A DNA stretch of 64,000 nucleotides, from NCBI RefSeq assembly GCF_001425055.1, contig NZ_LMDK01000019.1, positions 186,001 through 250,000 of the forward strand, in the 5' to 3' direction. Below are positions 33,837 through 42,044 of the stretch, one piece after another; position 1 is the stretch's first letter, and every line of letters begins with the position of its first letter. Source of the DNA: Pelomonas sp. Root1237 (GTDB taxonomy: Bacteria; Pseudomonadota; Gammaproteobacteria; Burkholderiales; Burkholderiaceae_C). Under the pieces are notes generated by a model that saw nothing but the letters and a program-made list of their open reading frames with translations, ran no database searches and was not told the origin of the DNA. The position numbers were made by a program, and so were the translations under genes.

Positions 33837-34328
33837 GTGAACCGGCTTCAACGCACCCTCGCCAAGCTGGACGGCCTGCCTGGCCCGCTGCGGGGCGCCG
33901 CGCGCAACTTCGCGTTGCGCCGCGCAGTGCCCTTCACGGGCACGGCATCGCTCGATTTCATTGCCCTCACGCCCGAGAGCAGCGAGATCCGCGTCGCCAA
34001 CAAGCGCCCGGTGCAGAACCACATCAAGGGCGTGCATGCGGCCGCGATGTCGCTGCTCGCCGAGACCGCCACTGGCATGGTGGTGGGCATGAATGTGCGT
34101 GACGACTGCCTGCCGCTGTGCAAGTCGCTGCAGGTGAACTTCAGGAAGCGCGCCACCGGCGGTCTGGTCGCCAAGGCGCACCTGACCGCCGCTCAGCGCT
34201 TCACGATGGCGAACGAGACCAAGGGTGAAGTGCGGGTCGCCGTGACCGTGACCGACGAAGCCGGCATCGAGCCGATCGAGTGTGAATTTGTCTGGGCCTG
34301 GGTGCCCAAAGAAAAGCCCCAGGCTTAA
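33837..34328 (+). CDS. DUF4442 / hotdog-fold thioesterase-like protein
   Basis: A 163-residue protein starting at GTG 33837. The pattern FTGTASLDFIALTPESSEIR, VQNHIKGVHAAAMSLLAETATG and SLQVNFRKRATGGLVAKAHL is the hotdog fold of DUF4442, related to PaaI-type thioesterases. Within a beta-oxidation operon it may release stalled acyl groups from CoA. The catalytic residue of PaaI-like enzymes is not certain here, so a non-enzymatic role is possible. Confidence 0.82.
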   Translation: MNRLQRTLAKLDGLPGPLRGAARNFALRRAVPFTGTASLDFIALTPESSEIRVANKRPVQNHIKGVHAAAMSLLAETATGMVVGMNVRDDCLPLCKSLQVNFRKRATGGLVAKAHLTAAQRFTMANETKGEVRVAVTVTDEAGIEPIECEFVWAWVPKEKPQA

Positions 34329-34342
34329 GTAAAGGAAAGACC

Positions 34343-35557
34343 ATGAGCAAGCAAGTCCAAGACGCCTACATCGTCTCCGCCACCCGTCTGCCCATCGGCA
34401 AGAGCGGCCGCGGCTTCTACAAGAACACGCGCCCCGACGAGATGCTCGTCAAGGTGATGCAGGCCGTGCTGGCGCAGGCCCCGGGCCTGGACCCGGCGGC
34501 CATTGAAGACGCCATCGTCGGCTGCTCCTTCCCCGAAGGCGAGCAGGGCATGAACATCGCCCGCGTCGCTTCGGTGCTGGCGGGCCTGGGCCCGACCATT
34601 GGCGGCGTGACGATCAACCGCTACTGCGCCTCCGGCATCACCGCCGTGCAGATGGCCGCGGACCGCATCCGCGTCGGCGAGGCCGATGTGATGTTTGCCG
34701 GCGGCGTCGAGTCCATGTCCATGATCCCGATGGGCGGCAACAAGCCCAGCCTGTCGCCGCTGATCTTCGAGCGCGACGAGAACATCGGCATCGCCTACGG
34801 CATGGGCCTGACGGCCGAGAAGGTCGCCGCGCAGTGGAAGATCAGCCGCGAAGCCCAGGACGAGTTCTCGGTGGAATCGCACCGCCGCGCCGTGGCCGCC
34901 ATGGCCGCCGGCCACTTCGACGCCGAGATGACGCCCTTCGACGTCATCGAGCGCACGCCCAACCTGGCTGACGGCACGGTCAACACCAAGACCCGCACCG
35001 TCAAGCTCGACGAAGGCGCCCGCCCCGACACCTCGCTGGAAGGCCTGGCCAAGCTCAAGCCCGTGTTCGCCGCCAAGGGCAGCGTCACCGCCGGCAACAG
35101 CTCGCAGACCTCCGACGGCTCGGGCGGCCTGCTGATCGTCAGCGAAGCGGCCCTGAAGCGCTACAACCTGACGCCGCTGGCCCGCTTCGTGTCCTTCGCC
35201 GTGCGCGGCGTGCCGCCCGAAATCATGGGCATCGGCCCCATCGCCGCCATCCCGGTCGCGCTGAAGGCCGCCGGCATCACCGCTGCCGACCTGGACTGGA
35301 TCGAGCTGAACGAAGCCTTCGCCGCGCAGTCGCTGGCCGTGCTGAACGACCTCGACAGCAAGGGCATCGTGCTGGACCGCAGCAAGGTCAACCCCAACGG
35401 CGGCGCGATTGCGCTGGGCCACCCGTTGGGCGCCACCGGCGCCATCCGTGCGGCCTCGGTCATCCACAACCTGCGCCGCACCGGTGGCAAGTACGGCATG
35501 GTGACAATGTGCGTCGGCGCCGGCCAAGGCGCAGCAGGCATCTTCGAAAGGCTGTAA
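34343..35557 (+). CDS. Acetyl-CoA C-acyltransferase (thiolase)
   Basis: A 404-residue thiolase. The nucleophilic Cys is in INRYCASGITAV (about residue 96), the His in GGAIALGHPLGATGA (about 356) and the second Cys in MCVGAGQGA (about 391). It cleaves 3-ketoacyl-CoA with CoA, the last step of beta-oxidation, and pairs with the upstream fusion enzyme to complete the cycle. AAAGGAAAG lies just upstream of the ATG. It is likely fadA or a close paralogue by context. Confidence 0.94.
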   Translation: MSKQVQDAYIVSATRLPIGKSGRGFYKNTRPDEMLVKVMQAVLAQAPGLDPAAIEDAIVGCSFPEGEQGMNIARVASVLAGLGPTIGGVTINRYCASGITAVQMAADRIRVGEADVMFAGGVESMSMIPMGGNKPSLSPLIFERDENIGIAYGMGLTAEKVAAQWKISREAQDEFSVESHRRAVAAMAAGHFDAEMTPFDVIERTPNLADGTVNTKTRTVKLDEGARPDTSLEGLAKLKPVFAAKGSVTAGNSSQTSDGSGGLLIVSEAALKRYNLTPLARFVSFAVRGVPPEIMGIGPIAAIPVALKAAGITAADLDWIELNEAFAAQSLAVLNDLDSKGIVLDRSKVNPNGGAIALGHPLGATGAIRAASVIHNLRRTGGKYGMVTMCVGAGQGAAGIFERL

Positions 35558-35560
35558 ACC

Positions 35561-36094
35561 ATGGATCGTCGCCGCGCGCTCAAGACCACCACGGTGTTGC
35601 TCGCGGCGACCCCGCTGGCGGCCTGTACGGGCAAGTTGAAGACCTTTGCGACGTGGAAGGACGGTCAGCAGGCCGTGCTCGATCTGCTGTTCGCGCCCAA
35701 GGTCGTGCAGGACAACCCCTGGAACCTCAGCCAGGTCATGCAGCATCTGGCCCAGAGCATCGAGTTCTCGATGCAGGGCTTTCCGGCGCTCAAGGGCGCC
35801 TGGTTCCGCTCCTCCATCGGTTCGGCAGCTTTCGCGGTGTTCAACGCACGCGGCGCGATGAGCCACAGCCTGGACGAGCCCATCCCCGGCGCGCCGGCGC
35901 TGGACGCCTCACAGGCGCTGAAGACCTCGGTGCAGCGCCTGCTGGACGCCATGGATGCGTTTGCGCAATTCAACGGCACACTGCGGCCTCATTTCGCCTA
36001 CGGTGAGCTGACCAAGCCGCAGTACGAGCGAGCCCATTTGATGCACTTGGCCAATCACTGGACGCAGTTCCACGCCAGGACGGCTGTCGCGTGA
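35561..36094 (+). CDS. DUF1569 (DinB-like) lipoprotein-type protein
   Basis: A 177-residue protein three bases after the thiolase stop. The N-terminus, MDRRRALKTTTVLLAATPLA followed by AC, is a twin-arginine-like or lipoprotein signal (Cys at about 22). The rest matches DUF1569, a DinB-like four-helix bundle (LSQVMQHLAQSIEFSMQGFP, LMHLANHWTQFHARTA). Several His and Glu positions could bind a metal. Its place inside the beta-oxidation operon is notable, but no function is known. Confidence 0.83.
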   Translation: MDRRRALKTTTVLLAATPLAACTGKLKTFATWKDGQQAVLDLLFAPKVVQDNPWNLSQVMQHLAQSIEFSMQGFPALKGAWFRSSIGSAAFAVFNARGAMSHSLDEPIPGAPALDASQALKTSVQRLLDAMDAFAQFNGTLRPHFAYGELTKPQYERAHLMHLANHWTQFHARTAVA

Positions 36095-36304
36095 GCCCCT
36101 CGCCCAGTCTCGCTCCGCTGAACGCGGGCCAGCCCGGTCGGGACCGCGTTGCGGCAGTGCCGCAACGCTTCGGCAAGCACAGGCCGTCCACTGGACGCCC
36201 TGTGTCCGGCCTCAGCCCCCGAGGGGACGGCGATGCTTGCCGGCTCGACCGGCAAGCACATCGCCAGAGCGGGCCGGCTAGGGAGCGGCCCGGCGCTCGA
36301 CCCG
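36094..36304 (+). repeat. Intergenic two-hairpin repeat, copy C, with insertion
   Basis: Starts at the DUF1569 stop codon. It has the shared blocks of copies A and B, but about 75 extra bases in the middle. These form two perfect hairpins: 36146-36168 (ten-base stem GCGTTGCGGC/GCCGCAACGC) and 36178-36204 (CACAGG-C-CGTCCA / TGGACG-C-CCTGTG). The 35-nt central hairpin is at 36230-36264 with stem TTGCCGG/CCGGCAA, a compensated change relative to the other copies. Confidence 0.8.
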
Positions 36305-36338
36305 CCGACAATACAAGCAGCCCCGACAGGAGACTGAA

Positions 36339-37103
36339 ATGACCATCAAGAGCTACACCATCAACGGCGTCGCGACCATCGAGATCGCCCGCCCCGAGAA
36401 GAAGAACGCGATCACCCAGGCCATGTACCAGGCCATGGCCGACGCGCTGCGTGCGGCCGATGCCGATCCGGCCGTGCGCGCGGTGCTGATCACCGGCCAG
36501 CCGGGCATCTTCACGTCGGGCAATGACCTGGAAGACTTCATGGCCGGCCCGACGCGGGGTGAAGACGCACCGACCTTCCAGTTCATGCATGCGCTGGTGG
36601 ACAGCACCAAGCCCGTGATCGCTGCCGTGACCGGTGCGGCCATCGGCATCGGTACCACCATGCTGCTGCACTGCGACTTCGTCTTCGTCGCCGATGACGC
36701 CCGACTGGCCATGCCCTTCGTCGCCTTGGGCCTGGTGCCCGAGTTTGCGTCCAGCGTCGTGCTGCCCCAGCTGATCGGCAACCGTCGCGCGGCCGAGAAG
36801 CTGCTGCTGGGCGACCCCTTCACCGGTGAGCAGGCCGTCGAATGCGGCATCGCCAACCGCGTGCTGCCGGGTTCCGAAGTGCTGAACCACGCACGCCGCA
36901 TCGCCGAACGGTTCAACAACCTCGCGCCGGGAGCGGTGCGCGACAGCAAGAAGCTGATCCGCGATGCGCAACGCGACGCCGTCAAGGCCGCCATCACGCG
37001 TGAAGCCGAGATCTTCGGTGCCCGCCTGCGCAGCCCCGAGGCGATGGAGGCTTTCCAGGCCTTCTTCCAGAAACGCGTGCCGGACTTTTCCAAATTCTCC
37101 TGA
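36339..37103 (+). CDS. Enoyl-CoA hydratase/isomerase family protein
   Basis: A 254-residue crotonase. It keeps the signature order: EIARPEKKNAITQAMYQAM, an oxyanion loop SGNDLEDFM, and AAVTGAAIGIGTTMLLHCDF. The position of the usual catalytic Glu in EAEIF or FVALGLVPE is compatible with hydratase or isomerase activity. It is the last core gene of the beta-oxidation cluster and may serve unsaturated or branched acyl-CoA. GGAG lies eight bases upstream of the ATG. Confidence 0.9.
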   Translation: MTIKSYTINGVATIEIARPEKKNAITQAMYQAMADALRAADADPAVRAVLITGQPGIFTSGNDLEDFMAGPTRGEDAPTFQFMHALVDSTKPVIAAVTGAAIGIGTTMLLHCDFVFVADDARLAMPFVALGLVPEFASSVVLPQLIGNRRAAEKLLLGDPFTGEQAVECGIANRVLPGSEVLNHARRIAERFNNLAPGAVRDSKKLIRDAQRDAVKAAITREAEIFGARLRSPEAMEAFQAFFQKRVPDFSKFS

Positions 37104-37174
37104 AGCTTTCAAAGATCGCACTCGGCCCACTGCTGATTTGGCAGGGGCGCCGAGTCCGTGCGACGGCGCTGCGT

Positions 37175-37828
37175 TTGCCCGAGGCCGCCGGCCCGCGTTG
37201 GGCCGAAGGCTCGACGTTGCGGCTGCTGATCGTCGGCGACTCATCCGCCGCTGGAGTCGGTGCCGCGCATCAGGACGAAGCGCTGGCTGGGCGGCTCGCT
37301 CAGGCTCTGGCAACGCGCCTCGGACAGCCGGTGGGCTGGCAGCTCATCGCCACCAGCGGCCATCGCAGCGAGCAGGCGCTCGCGGCGTTCGAGGCGGCGG
37401 ACGTGGTGCAGGCCGATGTGCTGATCACCTCCCTGGGCGTCAACGACGTTGTTGACCAGATCGCGCCTGCGCAGGCGTTGGTGGCGTTGGACCGCATCCA
37501 CGCCCTTGCGACCGAGCGCGCCGGTGTGCGCCTGAGCGTGCACTGCGCGGCGCCGCCCATGCAGCGATTCCCGCTGCTGCCCCAGCCTCTGCGCTGGTTC
37601 TTCGGCCGCCAGGCAGCGCGCTTCAACGTGGCCCTGAGTTCGGCGGTCGAAGGCCAGGCATCACGCCATGTGCTGCATCTGCCCGAGGCCATGCAACGCA
37701 ATGCCGCCGAGTTGATGGCCGAAGACGGCTTCCACCCCGGCCCGCGCGGCTATGCGCTCTGGGCCGAGGCGCTGGCCGATCGGGTGGTGGCGTCGTTACC
37801 TCAGCTATCGATCCACTCACCAAGTTGA
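37175..37828 (+). CDS. SGNH/GDSL-family hydrolase
   Basis: At least 217 residues of an SGNH esterase: block I LLIVGDSSAAGVGA with the nucleophile Ser, Gly/Asn in SLGVNDVVDQ, and DGFHPGPRGY with the catalytic Asp and His. The first canonical start is TTG 37175. In-frame codons reach back to CTG 37100, which overlaps the enoyl-CoA hydratase stop. They encode a hydrophobic segment (LSKIALGPLLIWQGRRVR) that looks like a real N-terminal anchor, so a non-AUG start such as CTG 37100 or ATT 37136 is plausible. Substrate is unknown. Confidence 0.85.
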   Translation: MPEAAGPRWAEGSTLRLLIVGDSSAAGVGAAHQDEALAGRLAQALATRLGQPVGWQLIATSGHRSEQALAAFEAADVVQADVLITSLGVNDVVDQIAPAQALVALDRIHALATERAGVRLSVHCAAPPMQRFPLLPQPLRWFFGRQAARFNVALSSAVEGQASRHVLHLPEAMQRNAAELMAEDGFHPGPRGYALWAEALADRVVASLPQLSIHSPS

Positions 37829-37930
37829 GCGTTGCGGCCGCCCGGCCGTTCCTAGACTGCCCCGGCCGCAGCAACGCGGCAGCACCGGCCGCGCGAACCT
37901 GCAGACGGCGGGCTCAATAGGAGACAAAAC

Positions 37931-39769
37931 ATGCGGATCGATTTCCTCCGTCGGTGCCTGCGCCGGCTGGGCGCGGCAGCGTGCCTGCTTTTGGCGACGG
38001 CCACGGCCACGCCAGCATTGGCGGCCTTGAGCCTCACCACGCTCTACGACAGCGGCAGTTCTGCCAAGCTGCAATACCAGGTGGACACCGGCGGCGGCCT
38101 GGTGTTCAAGGTGATGGCCTACGACAACGGCGTCAGCACCCAGTCCAAGGGCGACCTTTCCAGCCTGCTCTACAACGGCGTGCAGTACGCGGACGCCAGC
38201 CGTGGCTCGCAGCTGAACTCCGGCTTTGATTACCTCTACAGCAACGTCTCGGCTGTCGACGTGCAGGCCCAGATGATCAGCAGCAGCGGTGCGGCCACGT
38301 CGGCCTCCACCGCCAACGGCGGCGTGGTCAGCGGCGGCACCTACGTCAAGATCACGGTGACCGTCTTCAGCGCCAACGGCGGCGTGCTCAAGCACTACTA
38401 CATGGCCAAGAGCGGCGAGCCGCGCATCTACATGGGCACCTATTTCACCGAGGAGCCCGACACGCTGAATCTGGTGCGCTTCATCCTGCGCGTGCCCATC
38501 GCGGCGCTCTCCAAGGGAGGGCCGGCCGGCCTGCCCGGCGGCCTGGCCAGCAACGGCAGTTGGCCGCAGGACCTGCGCGGCACGGACACAACTGTCGAAG
38601 CGAGCGACGTGTTCGGTTTCTCCAGCAGCACCTCCAGCGCGGGGCAAACGCGCTCCAAGCACTACTCCAACATGCGGCTGAAGGACTGGCAGTACTTCGG
38701 CGGGCTCAACAGCGCCGGCAGCGTGGGGCTGTGGTTCTATCGGGACAACAACGAAGGCAATTCCGGCGGGCCCTTCTACCGCAGCCTGCTCAACCAGATC
38801 ACGTCCACCAACAACGAGCTGACCTATATCGTCAACTACGGCGAGGGCCAGACCGAGGCCTTCCGCATGGGGGTGTTGAACAGCTACACGCTGATGTTCA
38901 CCGCTGGCGGTGCGCCGTCGGCGCCGGATACGAGCTGGTTCTCGGTGATGGCGCTGGACGGTTATGTGGCTGCGTCCGGCCGCGGCACGGTGGCCGGCGT
39001 CGGTCTGTCGGGCACCGATTCGAACTACAGCTACACGGTGGGCTTCTCCAGCAGCACGGCGCAGTACTGGGCCAGCGCCAACCTCGCCAACAACGGCTTC
39101 TTCAAAAGCACCGGCATGCGGCCGGGCACCTACACGCTCACGGTCTACAAGAACGAGCTGGCGGTCTACACCGGCAGCGTGACCGTCACGGCCGGCGGCA
39201 CGACGACCTTGAACACGCTGGCGATCAACGCCGACCCTTCAGCCAAGGCGGCGCTGTGGCGCATCGGCAACTGGGACGGCACGCCAGCCGAGTTCCTGAA
39301 CGGCGGCAGGCTCACGACCATGCACCCGACGGATGCGCGCATGAGCAGTTGGGTGCCGGCCACCTTCGTGGTGGGCACGTCGAGCGCGGCCAGCGGTTTC
39401 CCGGCCTGCCAATGGAAGGACGTCAACAACGCGCGCGTCATCCAGTTCACGCTGACCAGCGCCCAGGTGCAGAACCTGACGCTGCGCATTGGAACGACGG
39501 AAGACTTCAACGGCGCCCGGCCGCAGATCAGCGTCAACAACGGCAGCTGGACCTCCGCCATCCCGACCGCGCCGCCCAAGGGCTCGCGCAACCTGACGGT
39601 GGGCACCTACCGCGGCGTGAACCGGCTCTACAGCTTCGACATTCCGTCGACCGCGCTGGTGGCCGGCACCAACACGGTGACCGTCAATGTCGTCAGCGGT
39701 ACCTCGGGCACGGCCTACCTGAGCCCGGCACTGTCTTACGACGCGGTCGACCTGATCGTGACGCCGTGA
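37931..39769 (+). CDS. Rhamnogalacturonan lyase, polysaccharide lyase family 4
   Basis: A 612-residue secreted enzyme. Signal peptide about 1-34, ending ATPALAA. The N-terminal catalytic beta-sandwich runs to about residue 335. A fibronectin type III-like middle (ASGRGTVAGVGLSGTDSNYS, TYTLTVYKNELAVYTG) follows, then a CBM-like C-terminal domain with WRIGNWDGTPAEFLNGGRLT. That last string is characteristic of PL4 enzymes, which cleave the rhamnogalacturonan I backbone of pectin by beta-elimination. It suggests use of plant cell-wall material. The ATG at 37931 has AGGAG six bases upstream. Confidence 0.88.
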   Translation: MRIDFLRRCLRRLGAAACLLLATATATPALAALSLTTLYDSGSSAKLQYQVDTGGGLVFKVMAYDNGVSTQSKGDLSSLLYNGVQYADASRGSQLNSGFDYLYSNVSAVDVQAQMISSSGAATSASTANGGVVSGGTYVKITVTVFSANGGVLKHYYMAKSGEPRIYMGTYFTEEPDTLNLVRFILRVPIAALSKGGPAGLPGGLASNGSWPQDLRGTDTTVEASDVFGFSSSTSSAGQTRSKHYSNMRLKDWQYFGGLNSAGSVGLWFYRDNNEGNSGGPFYRSLLNQITSTNNELTYIVNYGEGQTEAFRMGVLNSYTLMFTAGGAPSAPDTSWFSVMALDGYVAASGRGTVAGVGLSGTDSNYSYTVGFSSSTAQYWASANLANNGFFKSTGMRPGTYTLTVYKNELAVYTGSVTVTAGGTTTLNTLAINADPSAKAALWRIGNWDGTPAEFLNGGRLTTMHPTDARMSSWVPATFVVGTSSAASGFPACQWKDVNNARVIQFTLTSAQVQNLTLRIGTTEDFNGARPQISVNNGSWTSAIPTAPPKGSRNLTVGTYRGVNRLYSFDIPSTALVAGTNTVTVNVVSGTSGTAYLSPALSYDAVDLIVTP

Positions 39770-39791
39770 CCCCTGGATCGGCGCGGGCCGA

Positions 39792-40193
39792 TCAGGGTGC
39801 CACCAGCCTCGACTTGCCTTCGCGGTCGATGGCCACGTAGGTCAGGTTGGCCTCGGTCACCTTGACCACGTGCAGGTTCTCCGGGTCGCGCTCGGCCATC
39901 ACCTCCACGTGCACGGTGACGGAGGTGCGGCCCACCCGGGTGACTGTGGCGTAAAAACTCAGCAGGTCGCCGATGGACACCGGCTGCTTGAAAACGAACT
40001 CGTTGACGGCGACGGTGGCGACGCGGCCACGCGAGATGCGGGCCGGCAGCACCGAGCCGGCGATGTCGACCTGGGCCATGATCCAGCCGCCGAAGATGTC
40101 GCCGTTGGCGTTGGCGTCGGCCGGCATGGGCATGACGCGCAGGACGAGCTGGCGGTCACCGCCGTGCGGTGTCGATGGGGCGTTTTCAGTCAT
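39792..40193 (-). CDS. Acyl-CoA thioesterase, YciA-like
   Basis: A 133-residue hotdog thioesterase of the YciA group: PADANANGDIFGGWIMAQVD with the Asn/Asp site, GRVATVAVNEFVFKQPVSIG and VMAERD. Such enzymes hydrolyse a range of acyl-CoA species in the cytoplasm. The ATG at 40193 removes 27 residues of the longer frame that lack similarity. It follows the chemoreceptor gene on the same strand with 37 bases between. Confidence 0.9.
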   Translation of the reverse strand: MTENAPSTPHGGDRQLVLRVMPMPADANANGDIFGGWIMAQVDIAGSVLPARISRGRVATVAVNEFVFKQPVSIGDLLSFYATVTRVGRTSVTVHVEVMAERDPENLHVVKVTEANLTYVAIDREGKSRLVAP

Positions 40194-40230
40194 GGCGGGA
40201 TTGTCCCGTACAAGCTGCCGTTCAGAAGCG

Positions 40231-41877
40231 CTACCGGTTGTCGGCGCCCGGCGTGGCGCGGGGCGCCGTGTCACCCCGCTGCGCCTTGCGCAAGTCGGCC
40301 GCCTCGGCCTCGGCCAGGCTCCTGTCCTGGTCGCTCAGGCGGAAGACACGGATGGAGTCCCGCACCCGGCTGACCTGGCCGTTCAGCGCTGTGGCCGAAG
40401 CGGCCAGCTCCTCCACCATCGCGGCGTTCTGCTGCGTGATGGCATCCATCTGCTGCACGGCCTCGCCGACCTGGGCGACGCCGGTGGCCTGCTCGCTCGC
40501 GGCGGTGTCGATCTGCACCAGCACTTCGCTGACGTGCGACACGGCGGAGGCCACCTCGTCCATGCGCAGCTGTGCGTCACCGGCCCGGTGGCTGCCGGTC
40601 TCGACGCGCCCGCGCGATTCCTCGATAAGGGCGCGGATCTCCTTGGCTGCCGTGCCGGTGCGCTGAGCGAGGGCGCGCACCTCGGCGGCCACCACCGCGA
40701 AACCGCGGCCCTGCTCGCCGGCGCGAGCCGCCTCGACGGCGGCATTCAGGGCCAGGATGTTGGTCTGGAAGGCCACGCCTTCGATGACTTGGATGATGTC
40801 GCCGATGCGCTGCGACGAGTCGGTGATCTCCTGCATGGTGTCCGTCACGCCGTGGACGGCTTGCTGGCTGCGCTGGGCCACACCGGCGGTCTCGCGCGCA
40901 AAGCGGGCACCGTCGCCGGCCAGCTCCGAGGTCTGCCGCACGGTGCCGCTGATCTCGTCCATCGCGGCGGCGGTCTGCTCCAGGCTGCTGGCTTGGGACT
41001 CGGTGCGGGAAGACAGGTCCTGGTTGCCGGCGGCGATCTCGCGGGCGCCGTCCTCCAGGTGGATGACCTCCTCGCGCACGTCGCGCACGACGGTGCGCAC
41101 GGACACGGTCAGTTGGGCCAGCGCCAGTTGCAGCTCGCCGATCTCGCCCCGGCCGCTGACCTCGACGTGCCGCGTCAGATCGCCGCCTGCCAGCAGGTTG
41201 GCGGTGGCAATCACCTGGCGCAGCGGGGCGATCCCGCTCGCGAGCAGGCCGTAGCTGGCGGCGGCGGTGCTGGCCAGGGCAGCCAGTACCAGGCCCCAGC
41301 CTGGCGCGCCGGCCCAGGCTGCGAGCAGCGGTCCGGCCGCGGCCAGCACGGCCAGCAAAACCATCTGGCCGCGCAACTCGGGCCGCAGCCAGTCTGTCAG
41401 GCGGCCCACTGTGTCGTTGCGCTTGACCACGCCGCGCCGCAGCACATGAGTCCGGCGGCCTGCGGACGCCTCAGCGCGCATGGTGGCGTAGAGCTGCTCG
41501 AAGCGGCGTACCTCGACGTCGCTGGGCTTGGTGCGCACCGACAGATACCCCACCGTGCGGTCGCCGTTTCGCACCGGCGTCGCGTTGGCTCGCACCCAGT
41601 AGTAGTCGCCGTTCTTGCGCCGGTTCTTGACGAGTGCGGTCCAGGGTTGTCCGCCCTCGATGGTGGCCCAGAGGTCGCGGAAGGCCTCCTCCGGCATGTC
41701 CGGGTGGCGCACGATGTTGTGCGGCTGGCCCAGCAACTCCGCCTGCGCGTAGCCGCTGACGGCCACGAAGCTGGGGTTGCAGTAGGTGATGCGCCCCTTC
41801 AGGTCCGTGATGGAAATGAGGGTCTGGTCGGAGGCCAGGGCGTACCCGTTCGGGGTCACCGGTTGGTTGTTGCGCAT
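40231..41877 (-). CDS. Methyl-accepting chemotaxis protein with N-terminal PAS domain
   Basis: A 548-residue receptor. The N-terminal PAS domain (about 15-120; [35 protein letters not shown]) is cytoplasmic, as in Aer. Two close membrane helices at about 170-215 form a short hairpin, then a HAMP (about 216-270), and the signalling domain with hairpin tip [20 protein letters not shown] near 372. This is an Aer-like redox or energy sensor; whether the PAS binds FAD or another ligand is not visible. It would signal to the flagellar CheA system encoded elsewhere. Confidence 0.92.
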   Translation of the reverse strand: MRNNQPVTPNGYALASDQTLISITDLKGRITYCNPSFVAVSGYAQAELLGQPHNIVRHPDMPEEAFRDLWATIEGGQPWTALVKNRRKNGDYYWVRANATPVRNGDRTVGYLSVRTKPSDVEVRRFEQLYATMRAEASAGRRTHVLRRGVVKRNDTVGRLTDWLRPELRGQMVLLAVLAAAGPLLAAWAGAPGWGLVLAALASTAAASYGLLASGIAPLRQVIATANLLAGGDLTRHVEVSGRGEIGELQLALAQLTVSVRTVVRDVREEVIHLEDGAREIAAGNQDLSSRTESQASSLEQTAAAMDEISGTVRQTSELAGDGARFARETAGVAQRSQQAVHGVTDTMQEITDSSQRIGDIIQVIEGVAFQTNILALNAAVEAARAGEQGRGFAVVAAEVRALAQRTGTAAKEIRALIEESRGRVETGSHRAGDAQLRMDEVASAVSHVSEVLVQIDTAASEQATGVAQVGEAVQQMDAITQQNAAMVEELAASATALNGQVSRVRDSIRVFRLSDQDRSLAEAEAADLRKAQRGDTAPRATPGADNR

Positions 41878-42044
41878 ATTGGCCTCTCAGGTGGGACGGA
41901 TAACCAGCCCTGGTTTTCGGCGCCAGGGGCCCAGCGTAGGCGTAGAAAGGTGCACCGCGATTGCGCTGCGTCAAAGGCGCAAGGGGTTCGCCGGCAGTTC
42001 CCATGCGGAACACGCCTTCCGGCGCGCGACCGGACAATGCCGGC

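Noticed and set aside
30834-34181. 1115-codon minus-strand open frame
   Set aside because: It spans three beta-oxidation genes and an intergenic repeat; composition is that of an antisense shadow.
37841-37900. Imperfect inverted repeat GCGTTGCGGCCG / CGGCCGCAGCAACGC upstream of the PL4 lyase
   Set aside because: Three unpaired bases and a long loop; not distinct enough in GC-rich DNA to call an operator.
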